Assembly: GCA_035380245.1 (NCBI GenBank)
Contig: DAOSXA010000003.1
Span: 186,001 to 250,000, forward strand
Length of the DNA: 64,000 nucleotides
Direction of reading: 5' to 3'
DNA from: Candidatus Zixiibacteriota bacterium
GTDB lineage: Bacteria > Zixibacteria > MSB-5A5 > GN15 > FEB-12
Positions 44,134 to 53,075 of this stretch are shown in pieces (positions within the stretch are counted from its first letter, which is position 1; each line of letters opens with the position of its first letter). Position numbers and translations under genes: made by a program. The notes beneath the pieces are model-generated. The model ran no database searches. It was not told the origin of the DNA and worked only from the letters and a program-made list of their open reading frames with translations.

Positions 44134-45018
44134 TTGGAACGCTCCGCTGCAAATCGCGTCACGATCATCATTGTCACTTATAACTCTATGCCTGCGCTGG
44201 GCGATTGCCTGACTTCGCTCGATTACGGAGGTGAGGGAGTGGATTGGGCATTGGTCGTTGTCGACAACGGGTCCGATGACGGTTCGCTTGATTGTGTCGG
44301 AAATATCCGGCCAGGGGCGACGATTATTGAGAACAAGCGCAACGAGGGTTTTGCCGCGGCTTGTAATCGGGGGGCCCGTGAGGCGGATGGAGATTTCCTG
44401 CTCTTTTTGAATCCCGATGTCATACTCGACAAATACGCGATAAAAAGGCTGCTGGAAGCAGCTACTACCAATATCAGAGTCGGTGCTCTGGGAGGACGTT
44501 TACGCAATGCTGATGACTCATTTCAACCGACTTGCCGCCGTTACCCCTCGGTCGGGAACGTGTTGTTCTCTCGCGGATCGGTGCTGGGACGATGGTTCGG
44601 TTCCTCGACTCGGTATACACTCCCGGATTACGAGACCACGACCGCCGTTCCGGCAATAGCCGGGACCATGCTGATGATTCGGCGCAGTTTGTTCGAGCGG
44701 ATCGAGGGATTCGATCCGCGTTTCTTCATGTACCTCGAAGACACCGATCTCTGTTGGCGGGTAAAGCAGGCGGGCTATAAAAACATTTTTGTGCCGGCAG
44801 CCGGCGGGGTTCATCTCTGGGGACAAGGTAGCAGAGTCGGTGGTATACGGAGAGCGGTTCAACATCACAGCTCGATGTGGAAGTATTTCCTCAAACACCT
44901 GCCTAACGGTTTTTCTCTCATAGTATTGCCGGTATTATTGGTGGCTAATCTGATCGCTACGATCCTTTCTCTGAATGTTCGTAGTCTCTTTAGCCGGTCA
45001 GGGGAGAAGAAGCGGTGA
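44134..45018 (+). CDS. Family 2 glycosyltransferase, rhamnosyltransferase-like
   Basis: 294 residues, TTG start six bases after the previous stop. VTIIIVTYNSMPALGDCL, VVDNGSDDGSLD, LNPDV and FFMYLEDTDLCWRVKQAGYKN are typical of the WbbL-like group that adds rhamnose or similar sugars to lipid-linked intermediates. A C-terminal hydrophobic stretch (FSLIVLPVLLVANLIATIL) suggests membrane association. It overlaps the next gene (GTGA). Confidence 0.88.
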   Translation: MERSAANRVTIIIVTYNSMPALGDCLTSLDYGGEGVDWALVVVDNGSDDGSLDCVGNIRPGATIIENKRNEGFAAACNRGAREADGDFLLFLNPDVILDKYAIKRLLEAATTNIRVGALGGRLRNADDSFQPTCRRYPSVGNVLFSRGSVLGRWFGSSTRYTLPDYETTTAVPAIAGTMLMIRRSLFERIEGFDPRFFMYLEDTDLCWRVKQAGYKNIFVPAAGGVHLWGQGSRVGGIRRAVQHHSSMWKYFLKHLPNGFSLIVLPVLLVANLIATILSLNVRSLFSRSGEKKR

Positions 45019-46100
45019 GCAAGACCGAGATCATGGCTCTGGTCCTGTCGCTGTTGTTATCCCTGGCTTTATTGCCGATGGTCATTAAGTTGTCGAAGCA
45101 TTTCGGTTGGTTGGACCGCCCCGGTCGTCATAAACAACATGCACAACCAACTCCATATCTGGGCGGAGCGGTGCTGTTCGTTTCGACCTGGTTAACCATT
45201 GCTGTTCTGTATTTGTTCGATCATAGTTTATTCGATGATTTAACCGGTCTGGCGGTAGTTTTTGGCGGAGCCGCGGTGATTTTCGTACTGGGTTTGATCG
45301 ATGATATCCACCCTCTGTCGGCCTGGGTTAAGCTGCTGGTTCAAATCGGTATCGGCCTGTTGTTATTTTGGGGAGGCGTTGGTATTGATTTGCTTTCGAC
45401 ACCCGGCGGTTCCATCGAGTTGGGTAGTTGGTCGGCGGTACTGACTATTGTCTGGGTAGTTGGTTTAACCAATGCTGTAAACCTGATTGACGGTCTTGAC
45501 GGCCTCGCGGGTGGGGTCAGTCTTATTGCTGCGGTAACTATGGCTGTTATTGCACGTTTTTTTGCCGCTGGTTGGGAGTTGCTGCTTATTGTCGCTCTGC
45601 TTGGATTCCTCGTGCCATTTTTGTTTTTTAACCGTTATCCGGCTCGGATTTTTTTGGGTGACTCCGGCTCCATGCAAATAGGGTACTACTTCGCGGTATT
45701 TTCGCTGATGCTGCGGGTAAAATCGTTCACACTGTCGGCTTTGTTCGTACCGTTGCTAACCCTGGGCGTGCCGTTGACCGAGGCGATTAGTTCGACTATC
45801 AGACGGCTCGTGACCGGTAAAAGTGTGATGCAGGCCGACCGCCGCCACCTGTTTCATTACCTTGGTTTACTTGGTTTGGGACCACGCCGGACTGTGGCCG
45901 TATTCTATGGCCTGGGGGTAGTGTTTGGTCTCTTTGCTGTGGCTATGTATTTGTGGGACCGTGTCTTGGTGTTGAGTCTTCTGGTCGTTTTTATGGTTGT
46001 TATTTTCGCTGTATTCTTTATCTTAGTCACCGGCTTATCGCGTCGATTTCGAAGCGATCCGGCCGAGTTACGGAAGAGAGTGGGCAAGAACAGGCGCTAG
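45015..46100 (+). CDS. Polyprenyl-phosphate sugar-1-phosphate transferase (WecA/TagO family)
   Basis: A 361-residue membrane enzyme, GTG start. The family motifs LGLIDDIHPLSAWVK, NLIDGLDGLAGG and RIFLGDSGSMQIGY are complete, along with a cytoplasmic QADRRHLFHYL motif. About ten helices. It attaches GlcNAc-1-phosphate or a related sugar to undecaprenyl phosphate and so starts a lipid-linked glycan. It is not MraY, judging by the HLFH motif and neighbours. Confidence 0.9.
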   Translation: MSKTEIMALVLSLLLSLALLPMVIKLSKHFGWLDRPGRHKQHAQPTPYLGGAVLFVSTWLTIAVLYLFDHSLFDDLTGLAVVFGGAAVIFVLGLIDDIHPLSAWVKLLVQIGIGLLLFWGGVGIDLLSTPGGSIELGSWSAVLTIVWVVGLTNAVNLIDGLDGLAGGVSLIAAVTMAVIARFFAAGWELLLIVALLGFLVPFLFFNRYPARIFLGDSGSMQIGYYFAVFSLMLRVKSFTLSALFVPLLTLGVPLTEAISSTIRRLVTGKSVMQADRRHLFHYLGLLGLGPRRTVAVFYGLGVVFGLFAVAMYLWDRVLVLSLLVVFMVVIFAVFFILVTGLSRRFRSDPAELRKRVGKNRR

Positions 46101-46108
46101 GAAAGCCT

Positions 46109-47068
46109 ATGGCTGAACGAACATATCTCGAGTTTGAACGTCCTCTTGTGGAGTTGGAGAAGAAAATCTCCGACATGAAGGATTTCTCACTCGGAGCTAA
46201 TATCGAGCTTGAAGGTGAGATTGTCTCGCTTCAGGAGAAACTCGAACATCTTCGGAAAGACATCTACAGCGGACTTACCCGCTGGCAGATGGTCCAGCTC
46301 TCGCGTCATCCGCGTCGTCCCTACACACTCGACTATATTAAGCTCATGTGCACTGATTTTATCGAGTTGCACGGCGATCGCGGATTCGCCGACGACAAAG
46401 CCATGATTGGCGGATTCGCGGAACTCGACGGTGAGCCGATCATGGTGGTCGGTCAGCAAAAGGGACGTGACACCAAGCAGAAACTCGAACGTAATTTCGG
46501 CATGGCACACCCTGAAGGCTATCGTAAAGCGCTCCGGCTGTTCTATATGGCGGAGAAGTTCGATATCCCGATTCTGGTACTGGTGGATACGCCGGGGGCT
46601 TATCCGGGAATCGGGGCGGAAGAACGGGGACAAGCCGAGGCGATCGCTCGCAATATCCGCGAGATGTCGCGATTAAAAGTCCCGATCGTAGTGGTGATAA
46701 TCGGCGAAGGCGCCTCGGGAGGAGCTCTTGGGGTCGGTGTCGGCGACCGGGTGATGATGCTTCAGTATTCATGGTATTCGGTGATTTCACCGGAGGGCTG
46801 TGCTGCGATCTTATGGCGTGATGCCGCTATGGCATCGGAAGCAGCCGAGGCGCTGAAAGTGACCGCCCCGGATTTGATCGATCTGAAAATCGTCGACAGC
46901 GTGATCCCGGAACCACCCGGCGGTGCTCACACCGATCATGAGGCCGCCGCAGAGCTGGTCAAAGCAGCAATCAAGAAGGCCTTCGCTGAATTAAAAGAAA
47001 AACCGGTCGATCAGCTGTTAGCCGAACGACTGGATAAATATCGCCGTATGGGCGAATTTACGGAATGA
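46109..47068 (+). CDS. accA: Acetyl-CoA carboxylase carboxyltransferase alpha subunit
   Basis: 319 residues from the ATG at 46109, preceded by TAGGAAAG; the frame is open upstream within the wecA-like gene but that is out of family. YLEFERPLVELEKKI, LHGDRGFADDKAMIGG and the crotonase-type GEGASGGALG and YSVISPEGCAAILW are typical. It transfers CO2 from biotin to acetyl-CoA together with AccD, whose gene is not in the window. It is 20 kb from accB and accC. Confidence 0.95.
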   Translation: MAERTYLEFERPLVELEKKISDMKDFSLGANIELEGEIVSLQEKLEHLRKDIYSGLTRWQMVQLSRHPRRPYTLDYIKLMCTDFIELHGDRGFADDKAMIGGFAELDGEPIMVVGQQKGRDTKQKLERNFGMAHPEGYRKALRLFYMAEKFDIPILVLVDTPGAYPGIGAEERGQAEAIARNIREMSRLKVPIVVVIIGEGASGGALGVGVGDRVMMLQYSWYSVISPEGCAAILWRDAAMASEAAEALKVTAPDLIDLKIVDSVIPEPPGGAHTDHEAAAELVKAAIKKAFAELKEKPVDQLLAERLDKYRRMGEFTE

Positions 47069-47081
47069 TGTGAGGCAGGCT

Positions 47082-47252
47082 ATGACGCTTCCGGACAAAC
47101 TACTCGAAAAACTCGTTTGCCCGAAATGTCGAAGCAAACTGGAGTACCAGCCGGAAAATGAACGGCTGGTTTGTGCGAATTGCCGCTTGGCCTATCGTAT
47201 TGTTGATGATATTCCTGTGCTCCTGGTTGACGAAGCTGAAAATTTAAAGTAA
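47082..47252 (+). CDS. Trm112/YcaR-like zinc-binding protein
   Basis: 56 residues from the ATG at 47082, which has GAGG six bases upstream; a GTG at 47070 is the alternative. LLEKLVCPKCRSKLEY and ERLVCANCRLAYRIVDDIPVLLVDEA match UPF0434, with four cysteines for one zinc. Trm112-like proteins activate methyltransferases; the partner here is unknown. It sits between accA and the EIIA gene. Confidence 0.88.
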   Translation: MTLPDKLLEKLVCPKCRSKLEYQPENERLVCANCRLAYRIVDDIPVLLVDEAENLK

Positions 47253-47263
47253 GGAATGAGGCT

Positions 47264-47716
47264 TTGAAGCTTTCTAAATTTTGTGACGAGACGCTGGTAA
47301 CCTTTGATCTCAAGGCAACCGATAAGGACGGCGTTATCGAGGAATTGGTCGAGTTGGTCTCAAGGTCCAACATGGTAAAAGACCAGGATCAGCTTCTGGC
47401 CGACATCAAGGAACGTGAAGACCTGGTAACGACCGGTGTCGGTTACGGTGTCGCTTTCCCGCATGCAAAAACCCGCTCCGTGAAAGGTATCGTGATTGCT
47501 TTCGGCCGCTCCAAGAGCGGTGTTGATTTCGATGCTATGGATCACAAGCCGGTGAAGATGTTCTTTCTGATAGCCGCTCCCGAGGATGCGATCGGTGCGC
47601 ACCTCAATGTCATGGCGCGGCTGTCGTACCTGATGAAGTCCGCCGAGAATCGCGAGAAGCTCATGGCCGCTTCCTCTCCGGGAGACGTGCTGGTGCTTAT
47701 GGATGCCGTTGAATAG
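47264..47716 (+). CDS. PTS EIIA type-2 domain protein (PtsN-like), second copy
   Basis: 150 residues, TTG start preceded by AAGGAATGAGG. The active His67 is in GVAFPHAKT, followed by KMFFLIAAPE. Unlike the copy at 3497-3997 it has no N-terminal extension. With no transporter, EI or HPr gene nearby, a regulatory role is likelier than sugar uptake. It lies just before mreC. Confidence 0.88.
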   Translation: MKLSKFCDETLVTFDLKATDKDGVIEELVELVSRSNMVKDQDQLLADIKEREDLVTTGVGYGVAFPHAKTRSVKGIVIAFGRSKSGVDFDAMDHKPVKMFFLIAAPEDAIGAHLNVMARLSYLMKSAENREKLMAASSPGDVLVLMDAVE

Positions 47717-47750
47717 TTAGTTGCCTATCCGGCAAGGATGCCGCTCTTTG

Positions 47751-48545
47751 ATGAATCTTATCTCCAATCTCTCGCATAAGAATTGGCGGGTTATTCATCT
47801 GATTCTGGTGGTTCTGCTGGCAACGGCCTTGATAATAGGCCGTGTTCAGGTAGCGCCGCTTGTGAGTGAGTTGATTGGCGGCAGTTTCTTTCTACCATTT
47901 TTCAAACTTCGTACCTACGTAACGGAACTAGCGAACGTCAATATCGAACGCGAACGGCTCAGCCTGGAGTTGGCTGAAACTTCAGAGCAATTGGCCTTCT
48001 ACCAGGAAATCGCACATGAAAACGAACGCATCCGCGAAATGCTGGGGTTCGAACCACCGCCCGGTTACCGCCTCCTTCAGGCCAAGGTAGTCTCGGTGAC
48101 CGGCTCCGATATCCCGGTGTCGGCGCTGGTAAATCGAGGTATTCTGGATTCGGTCGAGGTGAACCTTCCGGTTATAAGCCGCGAGGGATTAGTCGGTCGA
48201 GTGGAGGATGTTACCCCGGACCATTGCCTGGTCCAGTTATTGACCGACCCACGTAATCGAGTAGCCACCCGGGTTGCTTCAAGCCGTGAAATGGGCATCG
48301 TTCGATATTTACCGTCGGAAGGGATGCTTCTGACCAATTTCCCCAATCAGGGTGAGATCGCAGTGGGGGATACGGTTGTTTCATCCGGTCTCGGGGGCGT
48401 CTATCCACCGGGCTTAATGGTCGGTTATGTGACCGAAGTGACTCGTCCCGAAAACCGTCCCGATGCGGAAATCAGCTTGCAACCGGCGGCTAATTTCCAC
48501 TCGATTGAACAGCTTTTTATTCTGTTGCCGGAGGCAGGGCGATGA
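47751..48545 (+). CDS. mreC: Cell shape protein MreC
   Basis: About 264 residues from the ATG at 47751 (a TTG at 47721 would add ten). One N-terminal helix is followed by a coiled coil (NIERERLSLELAETSEQLAFYQEIAHEN) and two beta domains (AKVVSVTGSD, GREGLVGRV-like RVEDVTPDHCLVQLLTDPRN). It scaffolds the elongasome in the periplasm. No mreB is adjacent. Confidence 0.93.
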   Translation: MNLISNLSHKNWRVIHLILVVLLATALIIGRVQVAPLVSELIGGSFFLPFFKLRTYVTELANVNIERERLSLELAETSEQLAFYQEIAHENERIREMLGFEPPPGYRLLQAKVVSVTGSDIPVSALVNRGILDSVEVNLPVISREGLVGRVEDVTPDHCLVQLLTDPRNRVATRVASSREMGIVRYLPSEGMLLTNFPNQGEIAVGDTVVSSGLGGVYPPGLMVGYVTEVTRPENRPDAEISLQPAANFHSIEQLFILLPEAGR

Positions 48546-49030
48546 GAGTGCTGCCGTTTCTATCTTATTTGTTGCTGTTGTCATTACATTGCGTTATCAC
48601 AGCCGATTTGACTTCGATCTATACCGCCAGTATCGATTTGGCCGCCCTGTTGACGCTTATAGTGGCTTTATACAAGGGTGAGTTCACAGCGCTCTGGTTT
48701 GGTTTCGTTGCCGGATTGTTTGGGGCCGCCGCGGGACCGGCTTATACGTTGGGGTGGCAAGCCCTCGTGTTGGCCGGGATCGGCCTTGTTGGATATCATG
48801 TTCGGGGAAGACTTAACCTTGACTCACTTCTGGCGCGGCTGGGTTTTATAGGCGGCGGTGTTTTACTGCATTGTATTGCATCTATTCTGATCGACGGGGG
48901 CTACGATTTCTTCTATCAACTGGGAGTGCGAGCTATTCCCAGCATGATATATACGGTAATCGTCGCTTGGCTGTTCTTCCTGTTCAAAGAGAAACGTATA
49001 ACGTTTCAGAAGATAAAAGCTCTTTACTGA
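48542..49030 (+). CDS. mreD: Rod shape-determining membrane protein MreD
   Basis: 162 residues with about five membrane helices, including the family-like LTLIVALYKGEFTALWFGFVAGLFGAA. It overlaps mreC by four bases (ATGA). MreD proteins have weak sequence conservation; position between mreC and the PBP2 gene supports the call. Confidence 0.88.
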   Translation: MRVLPFLSYLLLLSLHCVITADLTSIYTASIDLAALLTLIVALYKGEFTALWFGFVAGLFGAAAGPAYTLGWQALVLAGIGLVGYHVRGRLNLDSLLARLGFIGGGVLLHCIASILIDGGYDFFYQLGVRAIPSMIYTVIVAWLFFLFKEKRITFQKIKALY

Positions 49031-49034
49031 GACG

Positions 49035-50843
49035 ATGGCTCAATCGACACTCTCGATACAGGCACGCGAAAAATTGGCGCTGGCTTTTGTTGGCGTTCTC
49101 TTGTTGGTGCTGATAATCGGCTTGCTCAAGCTCCAGGTTGTAGACCATGGAGAATTACTGGCGCAATCCGAACAGAACCGTATTCGCGTACAACCTCTGG
49201 TCCCGCGACGCGGTGTGGTGCTCGACCGCGAACATCGAATCGTGATCGACAATCGTCCTTCCTACACCCTTTGTATTGTCGCTGCGGAAATGGACCAGGC
49301 GGTAACGATCCCGTCGGTGGCCCGGTTGCTGGGATTGGATGAAGAGCAGGTCGAGCGAAGGCTGCGAAAAAATCTCGTGAGCCGCTATCAACCGGCCCCG
49401 ATCAAGCGAGATGTATCTTTTGATATCGTGGCGGTGGTGGAGGAGCAGGCGGATCGTTTCCCCGGCGTCATGATGCAGATGGAGGAGGTCCGCCGTTATA
49501 CAACGGAGCTTGGCGCTGAGTGTATCTCGGGTTATGTCGGTGAAGTCTCACAAGAGGAGATCCGTCGTGAGGATGGCGCCAATTATCGCCTGGGTAGCGT
49601 CATCGGCAAAAAGGGCCTGGAAAAAGAATACGACAGTCTGCTGCGTGGTCATGAAGGAACGGCCTATATCGAAGTTACCGCCACCGGTCAGACTCTGGGG
49701 CCTTACTCCGGTAAGCTGCCGATCCCTGCCGAAGCCGGAGCGGACCTGACCATCAGTATCGACATCGACCTCCAGCGCACTTGTGTCGAGGTTCTGGATA
49801 CCTTCTGTTGCGGGGCGGTAGTGGCGATGGATCCGCGTACCGGAGAAATTCTGGCCATGACCTCTTATCCCAGTTATGATGCCAATATCTTCTCGTCAGT
49901 CATTCCCGAAAGTCTCTGGACCGAAATCACGCGTGACTCGACTCATCCGCTGCTTAATCGGCCTCTTGACGGTCTCTATCCCCCCGGATCAACCACGAAA
50001 CTGGTGGCCATTGGCGCCGGGCTGGAAGAGGGGCTGATCGGCGAACACACCCTGTTGCGTCCCTGTACCGGCGGGTATCGTTTCGGTAATCGTGTTTTCC
50101 ACTGCTGGGACCTTAGCGGTCACGGCCAGCTTGACGGCCTGGGGGCAATTGAGCAGTCCTGCGATGTCTATCTGTATCAGGTAGGCTTGAAACTAGGGGT
50201 AGACAATCTTGGGCGCTATTTGTCTGCCTGCGGATTCGGTCGGCCGACCCATATCGATTTGCCCAGCGAGGCGGTCGGATTGAGCCCCAGTGAAGAATAC
50301 TACAATAATCGGTTCGGAAAGAATAAATGGTCCCAGGGTGTTGTGTTGAATCTTTCTATCGGACAGGGAGAAATTTTGGCAACGCCGCTGCAACTGGCTC
50401 AGTTCTATTGCGGTCTGGCCAACGACGGCAAAGTCCTTTGTCCTCACATTCTCAAGCAGATCAGATATTCCGATGGCCGAGTAGAACGGATTGCACCGAA
50501 GCTCTCTTTCGAACTGCCGTTTTCGAAAAAGACTCGTGATTACCTCATGGAGGGGATAAGGCGGGTGGTCGAGGGTGAGCACGGTACGGCGCGAAGACTC
50601 CGTAATAAGCTGTATTCGATCGGCGGCAAGACCGGCACCGCCGAAAATCCGCACGGAGAAAACCACAGTTGGTTCGTCGGTGTCGCGCCTCTCGAAAAGC
50701 CTGAGATAGTGGTTTGCGCAATAGTGGAAAATGCCGGACACGGTTCTGAGATCGCCGCCCCGGTGGTAGGCAAGATTATCCACTCTTATATGGAGAAGAA
50801 GATGGCGGACGATGGTATTGCCGGGTTGGCGGGGAAGAAATAG
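49035..50843 (+). CDS. mrdA: Penicillin-binding protein 2 (elongasome transpeptidase)
   Basis: A 602-residue class B PBP. One N-terminal helix, a pedestal domain (LVPRRGVVLDREHRIVIDNRPSY), then the transpeptidase domain with Ser319 in PPGSTTKL, the SCD motif in IEQSCDVYLYQ, and KTG in IGGKTGTAENPHG. It cross-links peptidoglycan during cell elongation with RodA. All catalytic motifs are intact. Confidence 0.95.
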   Translation: MAQSTLSIQAREKLALAFVGVLLLVLIIGLLKLQVVDHGELLAQSEQNRIRVQPLVPRRGVVLDREHRIVIDNRPSYTLCIVAAEMDQAVTIPSVARLLGLDEEQVERRLRKNLVSRYQPAPIKRDVSFDIVAVVEEQADRFPGVMMQMEEVRRYTTELGAECISGYVGEVSQEEIRREDGANYRLGSVIGKKGLEKEYDSLLRGHEGTAYIEVTATGQTLGPYSGKLPIPAEAGADLTISIDIDLQRTCVEVLDTFCCGAVVAMDPRTGEILAMTSYPSYDANIFSSVIPESLWTEITRDSTHPLLNRPLDGLYPPGSTTKLVAIGAGLEEGLIGEHTLLRPCTGGYRFGNRVFHCWDLSGHGQLDGLGAIEQSCDVYLYQVGLKLGVDNLGRYLSACGFGRPTHIDLPSEAVGLSPSEEYYNNRFGKNKWSQGVVLNLSIGQGEILATPLQLAQFYCGLANDGKVLCPHILKQIRYSDGRVERIAPKLSFELPFSKKTRDYLMEGIRRVVEGEHGTARRLRNKLYSIGGKTGTAENPHGENHSWFVGVAPLEKPEIVVCAIVENAGHGSEIAAPVVGKIIHSYMEKKMADDGIAGLAGKK

Positions 50844-50847
50844 GCTT

Positions 50848-52065
50848 ATGCTGGATTATCGCGAACTGGACTGGCGCTTGATTACGGCGGTGTTATTGCT
50901 GTCGTTGTTTGGCATTGTCCTGATTATGTCGGCGCAGTATAGCGCAGAATCGACCTATCGACAGACCTATTGGTTGCGTCAGTTGCTCTGGCTGTTTATT
51001 GCGATGATTGTTTTCGCAGTAGTCATTCATTTGCCTATGCGTTTATTGGATTTCTCCGCTTATCCCGTCTATGCGGTATCCATTATATTACTGGGGCTCG
51101 TTCTGGTTGTCGGTTCCACGCGTATGGGCGCGACACGATGGTTTTCGCTTGGCCCGCTCAATCTTGCTCCCAGTGATATTGCCAAATTGGCGGTACTTCT
51201 GGCGCTCGCCAGGTTTTTTGCATATACCAAACTTCCACCCGCATCCAAACGACGACTGGCCATATCAGCGATTCTGATTTTATTGCCGGTGGCGCTGATT
51301 TTAAAGCAACCCGACCTTGGCACATCATTGGTGTTCTGGGTAATTCTGTTCGGCCTTTGGTTCTGGTCCGGTCTGTCGCCTTTGTACTTGATCTTGATTC
51401 TATCGCCGATTGTTTCGCTGGTCACGGCTGCACACTGGCTGGCCTGGACCCTTTATTTCATGGCTTTGTTGGTATTCTTGTTCATGTTTCGTCCGGGATT
51501 AAGTTTCAGCATTGTGGTTGTTGTGGCTAATCTGGCAACCGGTATCGTCATGCCGTTTTTGTGGAACCGTATGGCCGACTATCAAAAACAGCGTATTTTA
51601 ACCTTTCTCGATCCCAGTACTGATGCTCGCGGTGCGGGATATCAGATTATTCAGTCCAAGATCGCCATCGGATCGGGGGGAATATGGGGCAAAGGGATAT
51701 TTGCGGGCTCGCAGACCAAGCTGGAATTTTTACCGGAGCGGCATACTGACTTCGTTTTCTCGGTGCTGGGTGAGGAATTTGGTCTTTGGGGCACCTTGCT
51801 GGTGCTGGGCTTGTTCGGATATGTGATCTATCGCATCATTCGCATTGCCGGGCGTTGTCGATCCCGTTTCGCTTCCAACATAGCCTTTGGGGCCGCAGTT
51901 GTTTTGGTGTTTCAGTTGTTTATCAATATCGGTATGACGCTGGGATTCATGCCGGTCACCGGTCTTGCCCTGCCTTTCCTGAGTTATGGCGGCACTTCAT
52001 TAGTGCTGTCATGGACACTCATCGGTATGGCCGTTCTTGCGGATTATCACTGGCAGGAATACTGA
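50848..52065 (+). CDS. rodA: Peptidoglycan polymerase RodA (SEDS family)
   Basis: 405 residues from the ATG at 50848, four bases past the PBP2 stop. Ten or so helices; RQLLWLFIAMIV, the loop QSKIAIGSGGIWGKG, LPERHTDFVFSVLGEEFG and PVTGLALPFLSYGGTSL are diagnostic. It polymerises glycan strands from lipid II. Its TGA overlaps the ATG of the next gene by one base. Confidence 0.95.
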   Translation: MLDYRELDWRLITAVLLLSLFGIVLIMSAQYSAESTYRQTYWLRQLLWLFIAMIVFAVVIHLPMRLLDFSAYPVYAVSIILLGLVLVVGSTRMGATRWFSLGPLNLAPSDIAKLAVLLALARFFAYTKLPPASKRRLAISAILILLPVALILKQPDLGTSLVFWVILFGLWFWSGLSPLYLILILSPIVSLVTAAHWLAWTLYFMALLVFLFMFRPGLSFSIVVVVANLATGIVMPFLWNRMADYQKQRILTFLDPSTDARGAGYQIIQSKIAIGSGGIWGKGIFAGSQTKLEFLPERHTDFVFSVLGEEFGLWGTLLVLGLFGYVIYRIIRIAGRCRSRFASNIAFGAAVVLVFQLFINIGMTLGFMPVTGLALPFLSYGGTSLVLSWTLIGMAVLADYHWQEY

Positions 52066-52997
52066 TGTCCCTATCCCGGACGGAACAGGGGAGAACGCTA
52101 TTAAAGGGATCCGGGATACCGCCGATCGTTCTTCTTGGCCTCGGAGCCGTCTGCGTGAGCTTCGCCGCCGTGTTCGTGAAAATGCTAAAAGGGGGAGTGC
52201 TGGGGCCGACTGTCATTGGTTTCTGGCGGACTTTTTTCGGAAGTGCGGCTTTGTTTCTCATGGCGCTGATGCAGCGCAGTTCATTACGAATTCCCCGGCC
52301 TGTCATGAAATTATCGATTCTGGCCGGGTTCATCTTTTTCCTCGATCTTTATTTCTGGCACCGTTCGATTAATTACGTCGGGGCCGGTATGGCGACCATC
52401 CTGGCCAATATCCAGGTATTCATTACAGCTGCGCTGAGCGCGTTGATTTTCAAGGAACACTTGCGATTGGGATTCTTCGTTGCGGCCGTGAGTGCGATTG
52501 TCGGGGTGACTTTGTTGTCGGGCGCCGGAAGCGACATCCATTTCGACCGTGAATATATTATTGGACTGGTGTTCGGACTTCTCACCGGTTTCGTTTATGC
52601 TTCATATCTGATCATAATGAAATCGGTCGGTCATCGATGGGAACATCCGAATTTCGTAGTGTTAATGGCCTGGACGTCACTTTTTACCGCGGTCTTTCTT
52701 TTTGCCGTCACCCTGCTCGAGGGCTCCACGTTGATGCCTCCCGATCTCCGATCTCTGGCAATTCTGGTATCGCTGGCGGTGGTCGTGCAGGCTTTCGCCT
52801 GGTGGCTGATCGCGAGCAACCTCCCCAAACTCGATGCCTCACGTAGCGGTCTGACGTTGCTCATTCAACCGACTATGGCAACTTTGTGGGGGATTCTGTT
52901 TTTCTCCGAGCAGTTCACGCCGTTGCAGTTTGTCGGCGCGACTATTACGATTGTGGCTATTTATGCCGGATCGATTCGTAGAAGGACCGGAACGTAA
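52065..52997 (+). CDS. EamA/DMT-family transporter
   Basis: 310 residues with ten predicted helices in two repeated EamA halves (LGAVCVSFAAVFVKML and LVFGLLTGFVYASYLIIMKSV; the halves end AALSALIFKEHLRLG and TLWGILFFSEQFTPLQFVG). The substrate is unknown; the family exports or imports amino acids, nucleotides or other metabolites. It is the last gene of the long run and is followed by a strong terminator. Confidence 0.9.
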   Translation: MSLSRTEQGRTLLKGSGIPPIVLLGLGAVCVSFAAVFVKMLKGGVLGPTVIGFWRTFFGSAALFLMALMQRSSLRIPRPVMKLSILAGFIFFLDLYFWHRSINYVGAGMATILANIQVFITAALSALIFKEHLRLGFFVAAVSAIVGVTLLSGAGSDIHFDREYIIGLVFGLLTGFVYASYLIIMKSVGHRWEHPNFVVLMAWTSLFTAVFLFAVTLLEGSTLMPPDLRSLAILVSLAVVVQAFAWWLIASNLPKLDASRSGLTLLIQPTMATLWGILFFSEQFTPLQFVGATITIVAIYAGSIRRRTGT

Positions 52998-53022
52998 CAT
53001 ACTGAGAAGTTACACCGACGAA

Positions 53023-53050
53023 AACGGGCGGCTCTGATGAGCCGCCCGTT
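53023..53050. terminator. Bidirectional intrinsic terminator between eamA and rocD
   Basis: AACGGGCGGCTC, a TGAT loop and GAGCCGCCCGTT form a perfect 12-pair stem. The plus strand continues GTTGTTTCC and the minus strand ends in TTTTCG. It separates the convergent transporter and rocD genes. Confidence 0.85.
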
Positions 53051-53075
53051 GTTGTTTCCAGTCAGAGGAAGTCGC

